Assembly (NCBI RefSeq): GCF_028416595.1
Contig: NZ_JAMQKC010000001.1
Location: 186,001-250,000, forward strand
Origin: Aquibacillus salsiterrae
Lineage (GTDB): Bacteria > Bacillota > Bacilli > Bacillales > Amphibacillaceae
Length of the DNA stretch: 64,000 nt
Reading direction: 5' to 3'
Part shown: positions 56,017-64,000 of the stretch, piece by piece
How positions within the stretch are numbered: the stretch's first letter is position 1
Layout of the letters: each line of letters begins with the position of its first letter
Made by a program: the position numbers and the translations under genes
Notes under the pieces: generated by a model
Told to the model about the DNA's origin: nothing
The model's input: only the letters and a program-made list of their open reading frames with translations
Database searches by the model: none

Positions 56017-56391
56017 AAGTAAATCAATTATTTTAGGTAAGAAAATAATACAGCCAATAATAATCGAAAAAAACGCTGAACAAAGGACCGCTCCCGCCGC
56101 AATATCTTTTATTAATCCGACGATAGAATGCCTTTGTGGGGAATAAAAATCCATAATCCTTTCAATCGTTGTGTTGATGAGCTCTATCGTCAACACAAAC
56201 CCAATCGTTAACATCAAAATTGCCCATTCAAGCAAGGATACCCGTAATAGAAACCCTAATACAATGACACAGATAGCTACTAAGATTTCTATCCGGAGAT
56301 TAATTTCTGACCTAACAGCATGAACCATGCCACGAAAAGCATGTTTCCATCCAATTTGTTTTTTCTTATTTTCTCGACAATCCGAACTCAT
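56014..56391 (-). CDS. dgkA: Undecaprenol/diacylglycerol kinase DgkA
   Basis: A 125-residue membrane kinase with three helices (about residues 32-50, 52-70, 95-120). The catalytic stretch is EINLRIEIL and ELINTTIERIMD. Gram-positive members phosphorylate undecaprenol, recycling the peptidoglycan carrier lipid. The ATG at 56391 overlaps ybeY by 26 bases, so the two are co-translated. Confidence 0.93.
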   Translation of the reverse strand: MSSDCRENKKKQIGWKHAFRGMVHAVRSEINLRIEILVAICVIVLGFLLRVSLLEWAILMLTIGFVLTIELINTTIERIMDFYSPQRHSIVGLIKDIAAGAVLCSAFFSIIIGCIIFLPKIIDLL

Positions 56392-56833
56392 TTAGAAGGT
56401 CCTCTTGCTTTCTAAACATGATTTTCTCATCTTTTTCTGTCATATGGTCATACCCCAGTAAATGAAGGAAACCATGCAAAGCCAAAAAGCCCAATTCTCG
56501 TTCAAACGAATGGTTGTACTCAGCAGCCTGCTCCATAGCCTTATCTACCGAAATGACAATGTCGCCCAAAACAACAGGAAGATCACCACCTACTACCTCC
56601 ATTTCGCCCTCACCAATTTCTTGTAGAGCAAATGAAATGACGTCCGTTGGTTTATCAATCTGACGATAATTCCGGTTGATAATTTGGATTTCCCGATTAT
56701 CAACGAAGCTAATTGATATTTCTGCTTCCGGTGAAACATTCTCCTCTTTCCCAGCAAATGTAATTAAGCGTTGCAGCATATCAATATATTCCTCTGTTAC
56801 CTTCTTTGTTTCGTCATGAAAATCAATGTGCAC
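56366..56833 (-). CDS. ybeY: Endoribonuclease YbeY
   Basis: A 155-residue zinc metalloenzyme with the motif HGFLHLLGYDH (about 117-127), which supplies three His ligands. It trims the 3' end of 16S rRNA. Start GTG at 56833, directly adjacent to the pgpH stop, with AAGGAGG inside pgpH. Neighbours era, dgkA and phoH are a classic group. Confidence 0.95.
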   Translation of the reverse strand: MHIDFHDETKKVTEEYIDMLQRLITFAGKEENVSPEAEISISFVDNREIQIINRNYRQIDKPTDVISFALQEIGEGEMEVVGGDLPVVLGDIVISVDKAMEQAAEYNHSFERELGFLALHGFLHLLGYDHMTEKDEKIMFRKQEDLLNEFGLSRK

Positions 56834-58990
56834 TTAGTTTGCCTCCTTAACTTCTTTGTTAGTAGGATATTGAATTCGCGAATGAAAAATACCATTTAAC
56901 GTTTCGCAAATGGCTTTTTTAATTTTCTCTAATTCACGAAAGGTTAACGAGCTTTCATTTAATTGGCCATCCATTAACCTATCATTAATAATTGATGTTA
57001 CAATGTCACTTATTTTCTCATTTGTAGGCTCCTTAAGTGATCGAACCGCTGCTTCAATCGAATCACAAATACTGATAATGGCAGCTTCTTTAGACCGCGG
57101 TTTTGGACCGGGATACCTAAAATCTTTTTCATCTACATTTTTTTGTTTTTCTTTTTCCTTATAGTAAAAATACTTAAGTAGTGTCGTGCCATGATGTTGC
57201 TCGGCAATATCAATAATTTCCCTGGGGAGCTTATGCTCTTTCAACATCTTTGCACCATCATAAGGATGACTTATAATTATTTCAGCGCTTTGAATTGGCT
57301 CGATAAAATCATGTGGATTACGAATCCCCATCTGATTCTCAATATAATAATGCGGGCGAATCGTTTTACCTAAATCATGATAATAAGATGCCACCCTCGC
57401 CAAAAGTCCGTTCGCACCAATCGCTTCACAAGATGCTTCACTAAGATTAGCCACCATAACACTATGATGATAGGTGCCTGGAGCCTCTGTTAAGATTTTC
57501 CTCAATAACGGATGGTTAGGACTAGATAGTGTAAGTAATTTAGTATCTGACAAGATTCCTAATCCGGCTTCAAAAAAAGGTAAAAGGCCAATTGTTAGAA
57601 CAGCCGAAACAAATGCTGACAAGATTCCAAAACCAATTAATAAAACAGAATCATAAAAGGAATACTTTTCAAAAGATAATAATAGAAATATTAATACAGT
57701 TACGATATTCACAAGTGACATACCAAGCCCTGCTTTAAGAATAGCTGAGCGGTCTTTCAAACTGACTAAAAAGATAATACCTGAAAGCTGAGAGAACAAA
57801 AGATAAATACTTGCTTCTACATTTAATGACCCTGGGATTTGGGAATTAAAAATCACACTACCAATTACGGCGTAAATAATAGACATGACGATAGCTATGC
57901 GGTCATTCAATAAAATTTTCAACAACATTGCACTAGCACCTACAGGAACAAGTAGAAAAAACTGATTTACTGGTGTTGTATAAAAACTAATAATTTTCAT
58001 TAATCCAACCATAATAAAACTAATAATAAATATAGATGCTATTTTTCCGTTATCTAGTAACAACTTTTGCGAAAAAACATTTAACTCATAAGCTATGGTT
58101 CCGCACAAAAGGATTAGTAAAAGTAGTAATCCAATAACAGGATAAATATTACGGTCACTATTTAGTAAGCCAACTAGAGCTAATTTCTCGTATATATCGT
58201 TCGTAATGGTTTGACCTTCACGGACGATTACCTCACCAGCTCGAATCATTACAGGCTCAACATTACTAATTGCTTGTTTTTGTGCTTCATTTGTTTTGTC
58301 AACAGCATAAAATGAATTAGCAACTACAGCAAAACTACTTAACGAGTATAATGACTCCTTTACCTCCTCGTCTAGGGATGAATACCGAAGTTTTTGGTTA
58401 ACACTTCTAATTGCTTCTGGTACTTCTTCATTTTTCACACCCTCATTTAACAGATCATATAGAGTAGTTGTTAATAATTCGCGTGCTACCGACCTTTCAT
58501 TGTCTGTCGCTTTCACTAAATATAAAAGGTCTTCCTTACTAACTGCTTCACCGATTGCTGGACTTAATATTTGAAATAATTCTTGGACCTTTTCTTCATC
58601 ACTAATTTCAGCAATTTTATCATCAGATTCTTCTTCTTTGCTATTAGCTTCTTCTAGTTCTTCATTTTGCTTATCCATTGCGTCAAACACCTCTTGAACA
58701 AATGCAATTCGTTCCTCGGTAATTTCACTGGAAATACTATAGCGATCGTCGACTGATTGTATCGCCTCACGAATTTTTCTTTCGGTTTCTTTTTTATTCT
58801 CAATTGTCAGCGGGGAACGTATTGTCTGTTTAGCATTGCTAAACCGCTCAATATCATATGTCTGCGTGTAGACATTTGACAAGGTAGAAAGAAAAAAGAT
58901 CCCACCTAACAATACCACTGGTACACAAATTCTAATCCACTTTTCTTGATTTTTCATTAACTGAATAAACTGCTTCCACCAAAGCTTCAT
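56834..58990 (-). CDS. pgpH: 7TM-HD cyclic-di-AMP phosphodiesterase PgpH
   Basis: A 718-residue protein. One N-terminal helix (about residues 19-38) precedes an extracellular helical domain (about 45-275), followed by seven membrane helices (about 280-470) and a cytoplasmic HD domain: GTYHHSVMVANLSE, YYHDLGKTIRP, HHGT. It hydrolyses c-di-AMP to pApA. An acidic segment rich in Glu lies in the extracellular part. It is coupled to ybeY. Confidence 0.94.
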   Translation of the reverse strand: MKLWWKQFIQLMKNQEKWIRICVPVVLLGGIFFLSTLSNVYTQTYDIERFSNAKQTIRSPLTIENKKETERKIREAIQSVDDRYSISSEITEERIAFVQEVFDAMDKQNEELEEANSKEEESDDKIAEISDEEKVQELFQILSPAIGEAVSKEDLLYLVKATDNERSVARELLTTTLYDLLNEGVKNEEVPEAIRSVNQKLRYSSLDEEVKESLYSLSSFAVVANSFYAVDKTNEAQKQAISNVEPVMIRAGEVIVREGQTITNDIYEKLALVGLLNSDRNIYPVIGLLLLLILLCGTIAYELNVFSQKLLLDNGKIASIFIISFIMVGLMKIISFYTTPVNQFFLLVPVGASAMLLKILLNDRIAIVMSIIYAVIGSVIFNSQIPGSLNVEASIYLLFSQLSGIIFLVSLKDRSAILKAGLGMSLVNIVTVLIFLLLSFEKYSFYDSVLLIGFGILSAFVSAVLTIGLLPFFEAGLGILSDTKLLTLSSPNHPLLRKILTEAPGTYHHSVMVANLSEASCEAIGANGLLARVASYYHDLGKTIRPHYYIENQMGIRNPHDFIEPIQSAEIIISHPYDGAKMLKEHKLPREIIDIAEQHHGTTLLKYFYYKEKEKQKNVDEKDFRYPGPKPRSKEAAIISICDSIEAAVRSLKEPTNEKISDIVTSIINDRLMDGQLNESSLTFRELEKIKKAICETLNGIFHSRIQYPTNKEVKEAN

Positions 58991-59066
58991 ATTGATTTCT
59001 CCCCTTCAAAGAGCAATGAATACAGAAATAAGACCCCTGTTTAGGGTCTTAAGCAAAGAAGTAAAT

Positions 59067-60023
59067 TTATTCCTGTTCATATGCATCGATGATCTTCTGA
59101 ACAAGTGGATGACGTACAACATCAGCTTGTTTTAAATAAATAAACGAAATTCCTTTGATTGCTGATAGCCTCGTTTCAACCGCTTTTAATCCAGATTTTA
59201 CCCCTTTAGGTAAATCAACTTGTGAAATATCACCAGTTATAACCATTTTTGATCCAAAGCCTAAACGAGTCAAAAACATCTTCATCTGTGCCTGTGTCGT
59301 ATTTTGAGCTTCATCTAAAATAACAAATGCATCATCTAATGTTCTTCCGCGCATGTAAGCAAGCGGAGCAATTTCAATCGTTCCACGTTCAATTAACCTA
59401 ACCGTTTGTTCGTTACCAAGTACATCATGTAACGCATCATAAAGGGGTCTTAGGTATGGATCAACTTTTTCCTTCAGATCCCCTGGTAAAAAGCCTAGAC
59501 TCTCTCCCGCTTCAACAGCTGGTCTTGTCAAAATGATTTTTTTTACTAAACCTTGTTTTAATGCATTTACAGCCATCACAACGGCCAAATAAGTTTTACC
59601 AGTACCAGCTGGACCGATACCAAACACTAAATCATTTCCTTTAATTGCATTCACATATGTTCGCTGACCGAGTGTTTTAACACGAATCGATTTCCCTTTA
59701 GCATTTTTGGTAATCTCGTCCTCAAACAAGGTTTCGAATTGTTTTATATTTCCTTTTTTGGCTAGTTCGACTGCGTACACGACATCTCGTTCAGATATCG
59801 TCAATCCTTTCCTAACGATGCCTAGTAATGCTAGTAATATTTCTTGAATTAATTGAAAATCCTCGTCCGAACCAGAAACCCTGACTTGCTCACCTCGAGT
59901 AATGATGGAAACATTTAATTGTTGTTCAATTTGTTTTAAGTTCTTATCTTCTATTCCAAATAAGCTTAATGCTTCGTTTGGATTATCAATTTGTAAATCA
60001 ATCGTTTTTAAATCTTCAGGCAT
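59067..60023 (-). CDS. phoH: PhoH-like ATPase
   Basis: A 318-residue P-loop protein. A KH-like N-terminal domain is followed by Walker A GPAGTGKTYLA and Walker B FVILDEAQN. The family probably binds and unwinds RNA. ATG at 60023 is chosen because AAGGAG lies seven bases upstream; an in-frame TTG at 60029 is possible. Two bases separate it from the yqfD stop. Confidence 0.94.
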   Translation of the reverse strand: MPEDLKTIDLQIDNPNEALSLFGIEDKNLKQIEQQLNVSIITRGEQVRVSGSDEDFQLIQEILLALLGIVRKGLTISERDVVYAVELAKKGNIKQFETLFEDEITKNAKGKSIRVKTLGQRTYVNAIKGNDLVFGIGPAGTGKTYLAVVMAVNALKQGLVKKIILTRPAVEAGESLGFLPGDLKEKVDPYLRPLYDALHDVLGNEQTVRLIERGTIEIAPLAYMRGRTLDDAFVILDEAQNTTQAQMKMFLTRLGFGSKMVITGDISQVDLPKGVKSGLKAVETRLSAIKGISFIYLKQADVVRHPLVQKIIDAYEQE

Positions 60024-60025
60024 AA

Positions 60026-61255
60026 TCAATCTCCTTGAGATATAGGTTGAATTTCTGCTATATTTTCCAAAGCAGTAAAGTATAGTGTTAATTTTACTTT
60101 ACCATTCTCTTCCCTTTCGTGCAAAACTTTTTCGAATTTAATCTCAGCATCGTTACCAAGCTTACTTTGAAGGTTTTTTTGTGCTTGCTTAATGGCAGCT
60201 GATTTTGCTTCTTGCTTCGTTCTGTCCACGAATTTTTCAGTCTTCTCATAAACGGTTTGTTTCACAAAACTAATCGGTAATTCCCATTTTAAAAAACGAA
60301 ATGGATTGTCAACTATTTCAGTCGAGGTTTTCTCATATCCAGGGTTTTTAAACCCCCAAATCGGGATAGAAAAACCCCAAGACCTTAAATAGTATTTATT
60401 TGTATACTGTCCAGTTAGCGTCTCATAATTCGCTTTTAGAGGAATATTTACATTGGACTTATACCAAGTTTTAGCTATGACCTCCCCTTCGGCTGAAACT
60501 AATTCGTTTTTCTTATCTTTTTTTTCTTCCTCTGGACTAGAGTTTGCTTCTTCTTCCTTTTCACCTAAGGTCCCTGACACTAAAATATCGCCCTTTTCAA
60601 CGAAATCATTTATTTCTACCATAGGTTGTCCCCTTGATACATACATGTCAACAATAACTCCCTCTTTCGTTGCAACAAGGTTACGAGGATATTTTTTTTC
60701 ACCTTCTTCCACTAGCGTCTTTTCGACCCCTTCTAGCTGGTAAGTTGTCCCTTTTTCAGTTACACCAACCCAGAGCAATTCAGGAATATCATCCAATAAT
60801 TGCTTCTGTATTTTACTTGGTGATTGCACCTTGAATTTAAAAGCACCTGGACGAATGCCATATGAAGATAATTGTTTTTCAATTTGCTTTTCCATTTCTG
60901 GATGAACACCTTTTACATGCACATCCCAAATAATGTTAGACAAAAAACCAACAAAAAACAAACTAAGAACTAAGCCAATAATCAACGGCTTATGAACAAA
61001 AAGTTTATTAGAAAGAAAAGGTAACCCTTTTTTATGTATAAACGATACCTTAAAAATTGTTTTCCGTCTTAGCCTTTTTACTTGAGGTATTTCCTCAAGT
61101 TTAATATTGCCTATACACGTTTTCGCTTCGGTTTTCTTAATATTCCAAACAGTTATTCCATTTCTCGAACATAAGTCAAAGAATAACTCAGGATGGTGTC
61201 CATGCACTTTGATTGTTACGTATCCAGAAAAGAATACCCCTTGTGTATGTTTCAT
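60026..61255 (-). CDS. yqfD: Sporulation protein YqfD
   Basis: A 409-residue mother-cell protein required for engulfment-stage sporulation. It has a cytoplasmic N-terminal domain, one membrane helix (about 90-110) and a large extracellular, beta-rich domain. Near residues 230-250 there is a highly acidic/lysine insert (EKEEEANSSPEEEKKDKK) that makes it slightly longer than the Bacillus subtilis protein. ATG follows GGAAGGAG. It follows yqfC and is probably expressed under SigE, although I could not define a promoter. Confidence 0.9.
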   Translation of the reverse strand: MKHTQGVFFSGYVTIKVHGHHPELFFDLCSRNGITVWNIKKTEAKTCIGNIKLEEIPQVKRLRRKTIFKVSFIHKKGLPFLSNKLFVHKPLIIGLVLSLFFVGFLSNIIWDVHVKGVHPEMEKQIEKQLSSYGIRPGAFKFKVQSPSKIQKQLLDDIPELLWVGVTEKGTTYQLEGVEKTLVEEGEKKYPRNLVATKEGVIVDMYVSRGQPMVEINDFVEKGDILVSGTLGEKEEEANSSPEEEKKDKKNELVSAEGEVIAKTWYKSNVNIPLKANYETLTGQYTNKYYLRSWGFSIPIWGFKNPGYEKTSTEIVDNPFRFLKWELPISFVKQTVYEKTEKFVDRTKQEAKSAAIKQAQKNLQSKLGNDAEIKFEKVLHEREENGKVKLTLYFTALENIAEIQPISQGD

Positions 61256-61277
61256 GACCTTTCTCCTTCCACCCCTA

Positions 61278-61559
61278 TTAATCTTCTATAAACACAATTT
61301 CTTTAATTGTTCCTTCTAACAAAATCTCTTCTGGTAACATCATCCGGAGGACAAATTTATTCCCAGTGATTTTTAAATACCCTTGTTTCATTTTCAGGCG
61401 CAGTTCATTGTCAGAAAACAAAATTAATCCCTGATGATTTTCTATATATGCATGTATTTGTCCAATTGTTGTAATTCTCGGTAACTCGAGGACGACATCA
61501 GAAGGTAATTCAAGATGTTCTGTTAACCAGTTTCCAATTCTTTGTTGCCATTTTTTCAT
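61278..61559 (-). CDS. yqfC: Sporulation protein YqfC
   Basis: A 93-residue protein of the YabP/YqfC family, which is known from sporulating Firmicutes. The sequence has the typical MLPEEILLEGTIKEIVFIE ending and a LPRITTIG start. ATG follows GAGGGGGC. Usually co-expressed with yqfD and phoH in the mother cell. Confidence 0.9.
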   Translation of the reverse strand: MKKWQQRIGNWLTEHLELPSDVVLELPRITTIGQIHAYIENHQGLILFSDNELRLKMKQGYLKITGNKFVLRMMLPEEILLEGTIKEIVFIED

Positions 61560-61854
61560 CTAAGGTGCCCCCTCTCACAATCTATGTGTATGAAAGATAC
61601 CTCTTTATCAGAACAGATAATCCACCCAAATCAACAATCCTATTCAAAAGAACCATGCAAGTTGCTATAAATAAGCTCGCAGTAACCGTACGGAATCAAA
61701 TCACTACTTTTGATCAACCTCTAGTCAGAGGTGAAACATGATTCGTACTTACATATACCTATGAGCAGATGAGAAATTGTAGAACAAAAGTGCAGAAGCT
61801 GTACGTGGCTGTCGGTGAATGTATCCATGCCTGAATCTATTTATTTCTTTTCAC
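61560..61854. other. Gene-free interval upstream of yqfC
   Basis: About 295 bp without a gene. A minus-strand CATACA (61587-61592) near the yqfC start resembles a SigE -10, but no properly spaced -35 was found. The interval also contains an imperfect hairpin, ACCTCTAGTCAGAGGT, around 61720-61735. Confidence 0.5.
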
Positions 61855-61912
61855 TTATGAAAAGCGCAGGGCGCCTTGCTAGACAGCTCTTGGATCTTTT
61901 TCTTATCCCTTT
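61855..61912 (+). repeat. Intergenic repeat family A, short copy
   Basis: ATGAAAAGCGCAGGGCGCC, TTGCTAGACAGCTCTTGG, ATCTTTTTCTTATCC. Almost identical over its first 40 bases to the copy at 32053. Confidence 0.75.
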
Positions 61913-61913
61913 T

Positions 61914-61951
61914 AAAAAAACCTTTGTCACGATTCGTGACAAAGGTTTTTC
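61914..61951 (-). terminator. Terminator of the proline/lysine-rich protein gene
   Basis: AACCTTTGTCACGA/TCGTGACAAAGGTT, 14-bp stem with flanking A and T runs. Confidence 0.92.
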
Positions 61952-61956
61952 AGGGG

Positions 61957-62478
61957 TTATCTTCTATTTCCATATCTGTTTTTGTTCCGTTGCAGCGCTT
62001 TAGGTGGGCCTAAAATTTCCGTCATTATGACGCTTTCTACTAAAGCTTGTTCAGACAAATGTTTAGTTACATTTAGTTTTACTGTTGGTTTATTTTGTTT
62101 AGCATTGGTTTTGGTTTTGCCAACAGATTTATTAACTTCTTGAATGGTAATTTCTTGATTTTTCTCATTACTTTCATGTTGAACGTTGGTTTTTAACGAT
62201 TCATGCTGCTTTTTTTTTGGTGGCTCAAAAGCTTGCTTCGCTTCTTCACTTCTAGTTGAATCCACCTCAGGATAAACTCGCCCAGATGGTGTCGGAGCAG
62301 GACGAGGCCCTTCCGATTTTGTTGGGTGTGACTGTTTTATTTCTTTTTTTCTAGGCTGAAAAGGCTGGTCCACTTTTTTTACTGGTCTTGGGTTCTCATC
62401 CTCTTTCATCTTTGAGTTACCGAAAAACCAGCTAAGGATAGCAAAAATCGTCACAATTATTCCGATTAAATTTTCCAC
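61957..62478 (-). CDS. Membrane-anchored Lys/Pro/Gln-rich protein of unknown function
   Basis: A 173-residue protein: one N-terminal hydrophobic helix (about residues 4-19, LIGIIVTIFAILSWFFG), then a long low-complexity stretch rich in Lys, Pro, Glu and Gln. A more conserved-looking end carries ALVESVIMTEILGPPKALQ. The tail probably faces the cytoplasm. It lies between floA and yqfC, where Bacillus subtilis has the short yqfB, but it is much longer. I do not recognise it. Confidence 0.75.
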   Translation of the reverse strand: MENLIGIIVTIFAILSWFFGNSKMKEDENPRPVKKVDQPFQPRKKEIKQSHPTKSEGPRPAPTPSGRVYPEVDSTRSEEAKQAFEPPKKKQHESLKTNVQHESNEKNQEITIQEVNKSVGKTKTNAKQNKPTVKLNVTKHLSEQALVESVIMTEILGPPKALQRNKNRYGNRR

Positions 62479-62507
62479 GACAACCGCATCCTTTCTGTGG
62501 TCACTTC

Positions 62508-63500
62508 TTATTTTTCATCCTCATCAGTTTCATTTTTCGAAATTTTCCCAATCGAATCTCTCATATCGGTATCAGCATTAATGTTTTTGTAATTCATATA
62601 GTCCATTACACCCATATGACCAGAACGTAAAGCTTCTGCTAATGCAAGTGGAACATCAGCTTCTGCTTCAACAACTTTCGCTCGCATCTCTTGTACACGC
62701 GCAAGCATCTCTTGTTCTTGTGCAACAGCCATGGCTCGACGTTCTTCCGCTTTTGCTTGAGCAATATTTTTGTCGGCTTCTGCTTGGTCTGTTTGCAAGA
62801 TTGCTCCAATGTTTTTACCCACGTCCACGTCAGCAATATCAATCGACAAGATTTCAAAAGCTGTTCCTGCATCTAGGCCTCTATTTAATACATTTTTCGA
62901 GATTGAATCAGGATTTTCTAATACTTTTTTATGTGTTGTCGAACTACCAATTGTGCTGACAACACCCTCACCTACACGGGCAATAACCGTGTCTTCCCCA
63001 GCACCACCGACTAAACGGTCGATATTAGCACGTACTGTAATTCTTGCTTTCGCTTTCACTTCAATTCCGTCCATAGCGATACCGGCAATAAAAGGTGTTT
63101 CAATAACTTTTGGATTTACACTCATTTGGACAGCTTCTAATACATCACGACCAGCAAGATCAATTGCTGCAGCACGTTCAAAGGCTAGATCAATGTTTGC
63201 ACGTTGAGCAGCAATTAACGCATTGACAACTCTATCAACATTACCACCTGCTAAATAGTGACTTTCTAACTGATTCGTATTTACATTCAGTCCTGCCTTA
63301 TGTGCTTTAATTAATGGATTGATAACCCTTGCAGGTACAACTCTTCGTAACCTCATCCCTACTAACGTAAAGATACTAACACGTACACCAGCAGCTAATG
63401 CACTAATCCAGAGCATAACCGGAATAAATGTAAATAAAACTGCTAGTGCAATAATAATGATCCCGATTAATATTATCGGCATTAGTTCACCAATTCCCAT
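62508..63500 (-). CDS. floA: Flotillin-like protein FloA
   Basis: A 330-residue membrane-domain scaffold. A hydrophobic N-terminal hairpin (about residues 7-45) is followed by an SPFH-like domain, and then a coiled coil rich in Ala and Glu ([19 protein letters not shown], about 235-255). It organises functional membrane microdomains. ATG follows AAGGAGG-like sequence, and yqeZ lies immediately upstream, the usual NfeD-flotillin pair. Confidence 0.95.
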   Translation of the reverse strand: MGIGELMPIILIGIIIIALAVLFTFIPVMLWISALAAGVRVSIFTLVGMRLRRVVPARVINPLIKAHKAGLNVNTNQLESHYLAGGNVDRVVNALIAAQRANIDLAFERAAAIDLAGRDVLEAVQMSVNPKVIETPFIAGIAMDGIEVKAKARITVRANIDRLVGGAGEDTVIARVGEGVVSTIGSSTTHKKVLENPDSISKNVLNRGLDAGTAFEILSIDIADVDVGKNIGAILQTDQAEADKNIAQAKAEERRAMAVAQEQEMLARVQEMRAKVVEAEADVPLALAEALRSGHMGVMDYMNYKNINADTDMRDSIGKISKNETDEDEK

Positions 63501-63520
63501 TCGCTTTTCCTCCTAAAAAT

Positions 63521-64000
63521 TTATTTTTCCCGAACGACAATCCGAGTACCTTCTGTTTTAATAATCTGAACGCTTTTATCCCTATCAATAAATCCACCTT
63601 CTGATATAACATCTAACCGCTCCTTATCAAACACAGCTGAACCAGATGGCCTTAGCGGGGTCACAGTAACACCAGTCATGCCGATTAATTCTAATCGATT
63701 AACAGTTGAGACGTAACCTAATTCGGTTGTCGTTCGTTCTTTCAATATAATATGTTTAAATAATCCTTTTTCAATGCCTATTGTTTTAAATAAGATAACA
63801 GAAACTAGAAGGGTAACTAATACTGCAATGCCAATACTCATCGCCATTTGACCAATATCCTCAGCCGACAGGAATAACGATCCAACTACTGAACCTATTC
63901 CTAAAATCCCTATAATGCCACCGGGAACAAATAACTCGAGAACAATCATGGCAATTCCTAGCAACAGAAGTACGACCGCTTCATACCCTGCGAGACCAGC
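63521..64000 (-). CDS. yqeZ: NfeD-family protein YqeZ, C-terminal part
   Basis: The reading frame is open to the right edge, so only the last 159 residues are seen; the start lies outside the window. Four hydrophobic helices lie in the first part, with GGIIGILGIGSVVGSLFL, followed by an OB-fold domain (ELIGMTGVTVTPLRPSGSAVF...SVQIIKTEGTRIVV). It is paired with FloA. Whether the ClpP-like protease domain is present cannot be judged. Confidence 0.88.
   Translation of the reverse strand, partial: AGLAGYEAVVLLLLGIAMIVLELFVPGGIIGILGIGSVVGSLFLSAEDIGQMAMSIGIAVLVTLLVSVILFKTIGIEKGLFKHIILKERTTTELGYVSTVNRLELIGMTGVTVTPLRPSGSAVFDKERLDVISEGGFIDRDKSVQIIKTEGTRIVVREK

Noticed and set aside
61580-61612. A SigE promoter for yqfC
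   Set aside because: The -10 CATACA is attractive, but no -35 with 14-15 bp spacing was seen.

Overview
This is an AT-rich backbone segment from a low-GC, endospore-forming Gram-positive bacterium of the family Bacillaceae. The order of recognisable genes follows the Bacillus subtilis chromosome from yqhR to yqeZ almost gene for gene. Sporulation genes (spoVAF, yqfC, yqfD), the comG operon, rpmG, sigA-dnaG and the glycine T-box all point the same way. The genus cannot be fixed from sequence alone. The missing neighbours (gluP, glcK, zur, ccpN, cdd, gcvT-PA-PB) and the many dispersed intergenic repeats fit a halotolerant Oceanobacillus/Virgibacillus/Gracilibacillus-type relative better than B. 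subtilis itself, but that is inference.

Layout. 0-9 kb: yqhR (cut by the left edge), yqhP, patatin-like yqhO, the manganese regulator mntR, a class II (B12-dependent) ribonucleotide reductase with two NrdR boxes upstream, rhodanese yqhL, and the SNF2-type helicase pair yqhH-yqhG. 9-13.2 kb: the complete comGA-GG operon for the competence pseudopilus, then tRNA-Gln. 13.3-22.8 kb: small conserved genes (yqgY, yqgX, yqgW), the lipoteichoic-acid synthase homologue yqgS, yqgQ, spoVAF, an unrecognised exported protein, yqgO, 5-formyl-THF cyclo-ligase, rpmG and two small membrane proteins. A possible small RNA lies at about 13.8-13.9 kb and a 240-bp MITE-like element at 17.2 kb. 22.9-36.5 kb: the phosphate block (phoU, two pstB, pstA, pstC, pstS with a four-repeat Pho box), pbpA, yqgE, sodA, a six-gene tRNA cluster, a Na/Pi cotransporter with its own Pho-box-like repeats, and a short NfeD protein.

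36.6-45.6 kb: a LysM-like protein, ispG, yqfX, yqfT, nfo, cshB, ispH, yqfO-trmK and cccA; isoprenoid synthesis (ispG, ispH) is prominent. 46.2-54.8 kb: the macromolecular-synthesis genes dnaG-sigA, ppsR, glyQS under a T-box, recO and yqzL. 54.9-64 kb: era, dgkA, ybeY, pgpH, phoH, yqfD, yqfC, a proline/lysine-rich anchored protein, floA and the C-terminal part of yqeZ (cut by the right edge). This last group links ribosome maturation (era, ybeY), c-di-AMP turnover (pgpH), mother-cell sporulation genes and flotillin membrane domains.

No CRISPR array, prophage, insertion-sequence transposase or defence island is visible. The least ordinary features are non-coding: about sixteen copies of an intergenic repeat family, some with internal hairpins of differing arms around a similar core; a second small repeat; the MITE-like element; and an orphan promoter-terminator pair.
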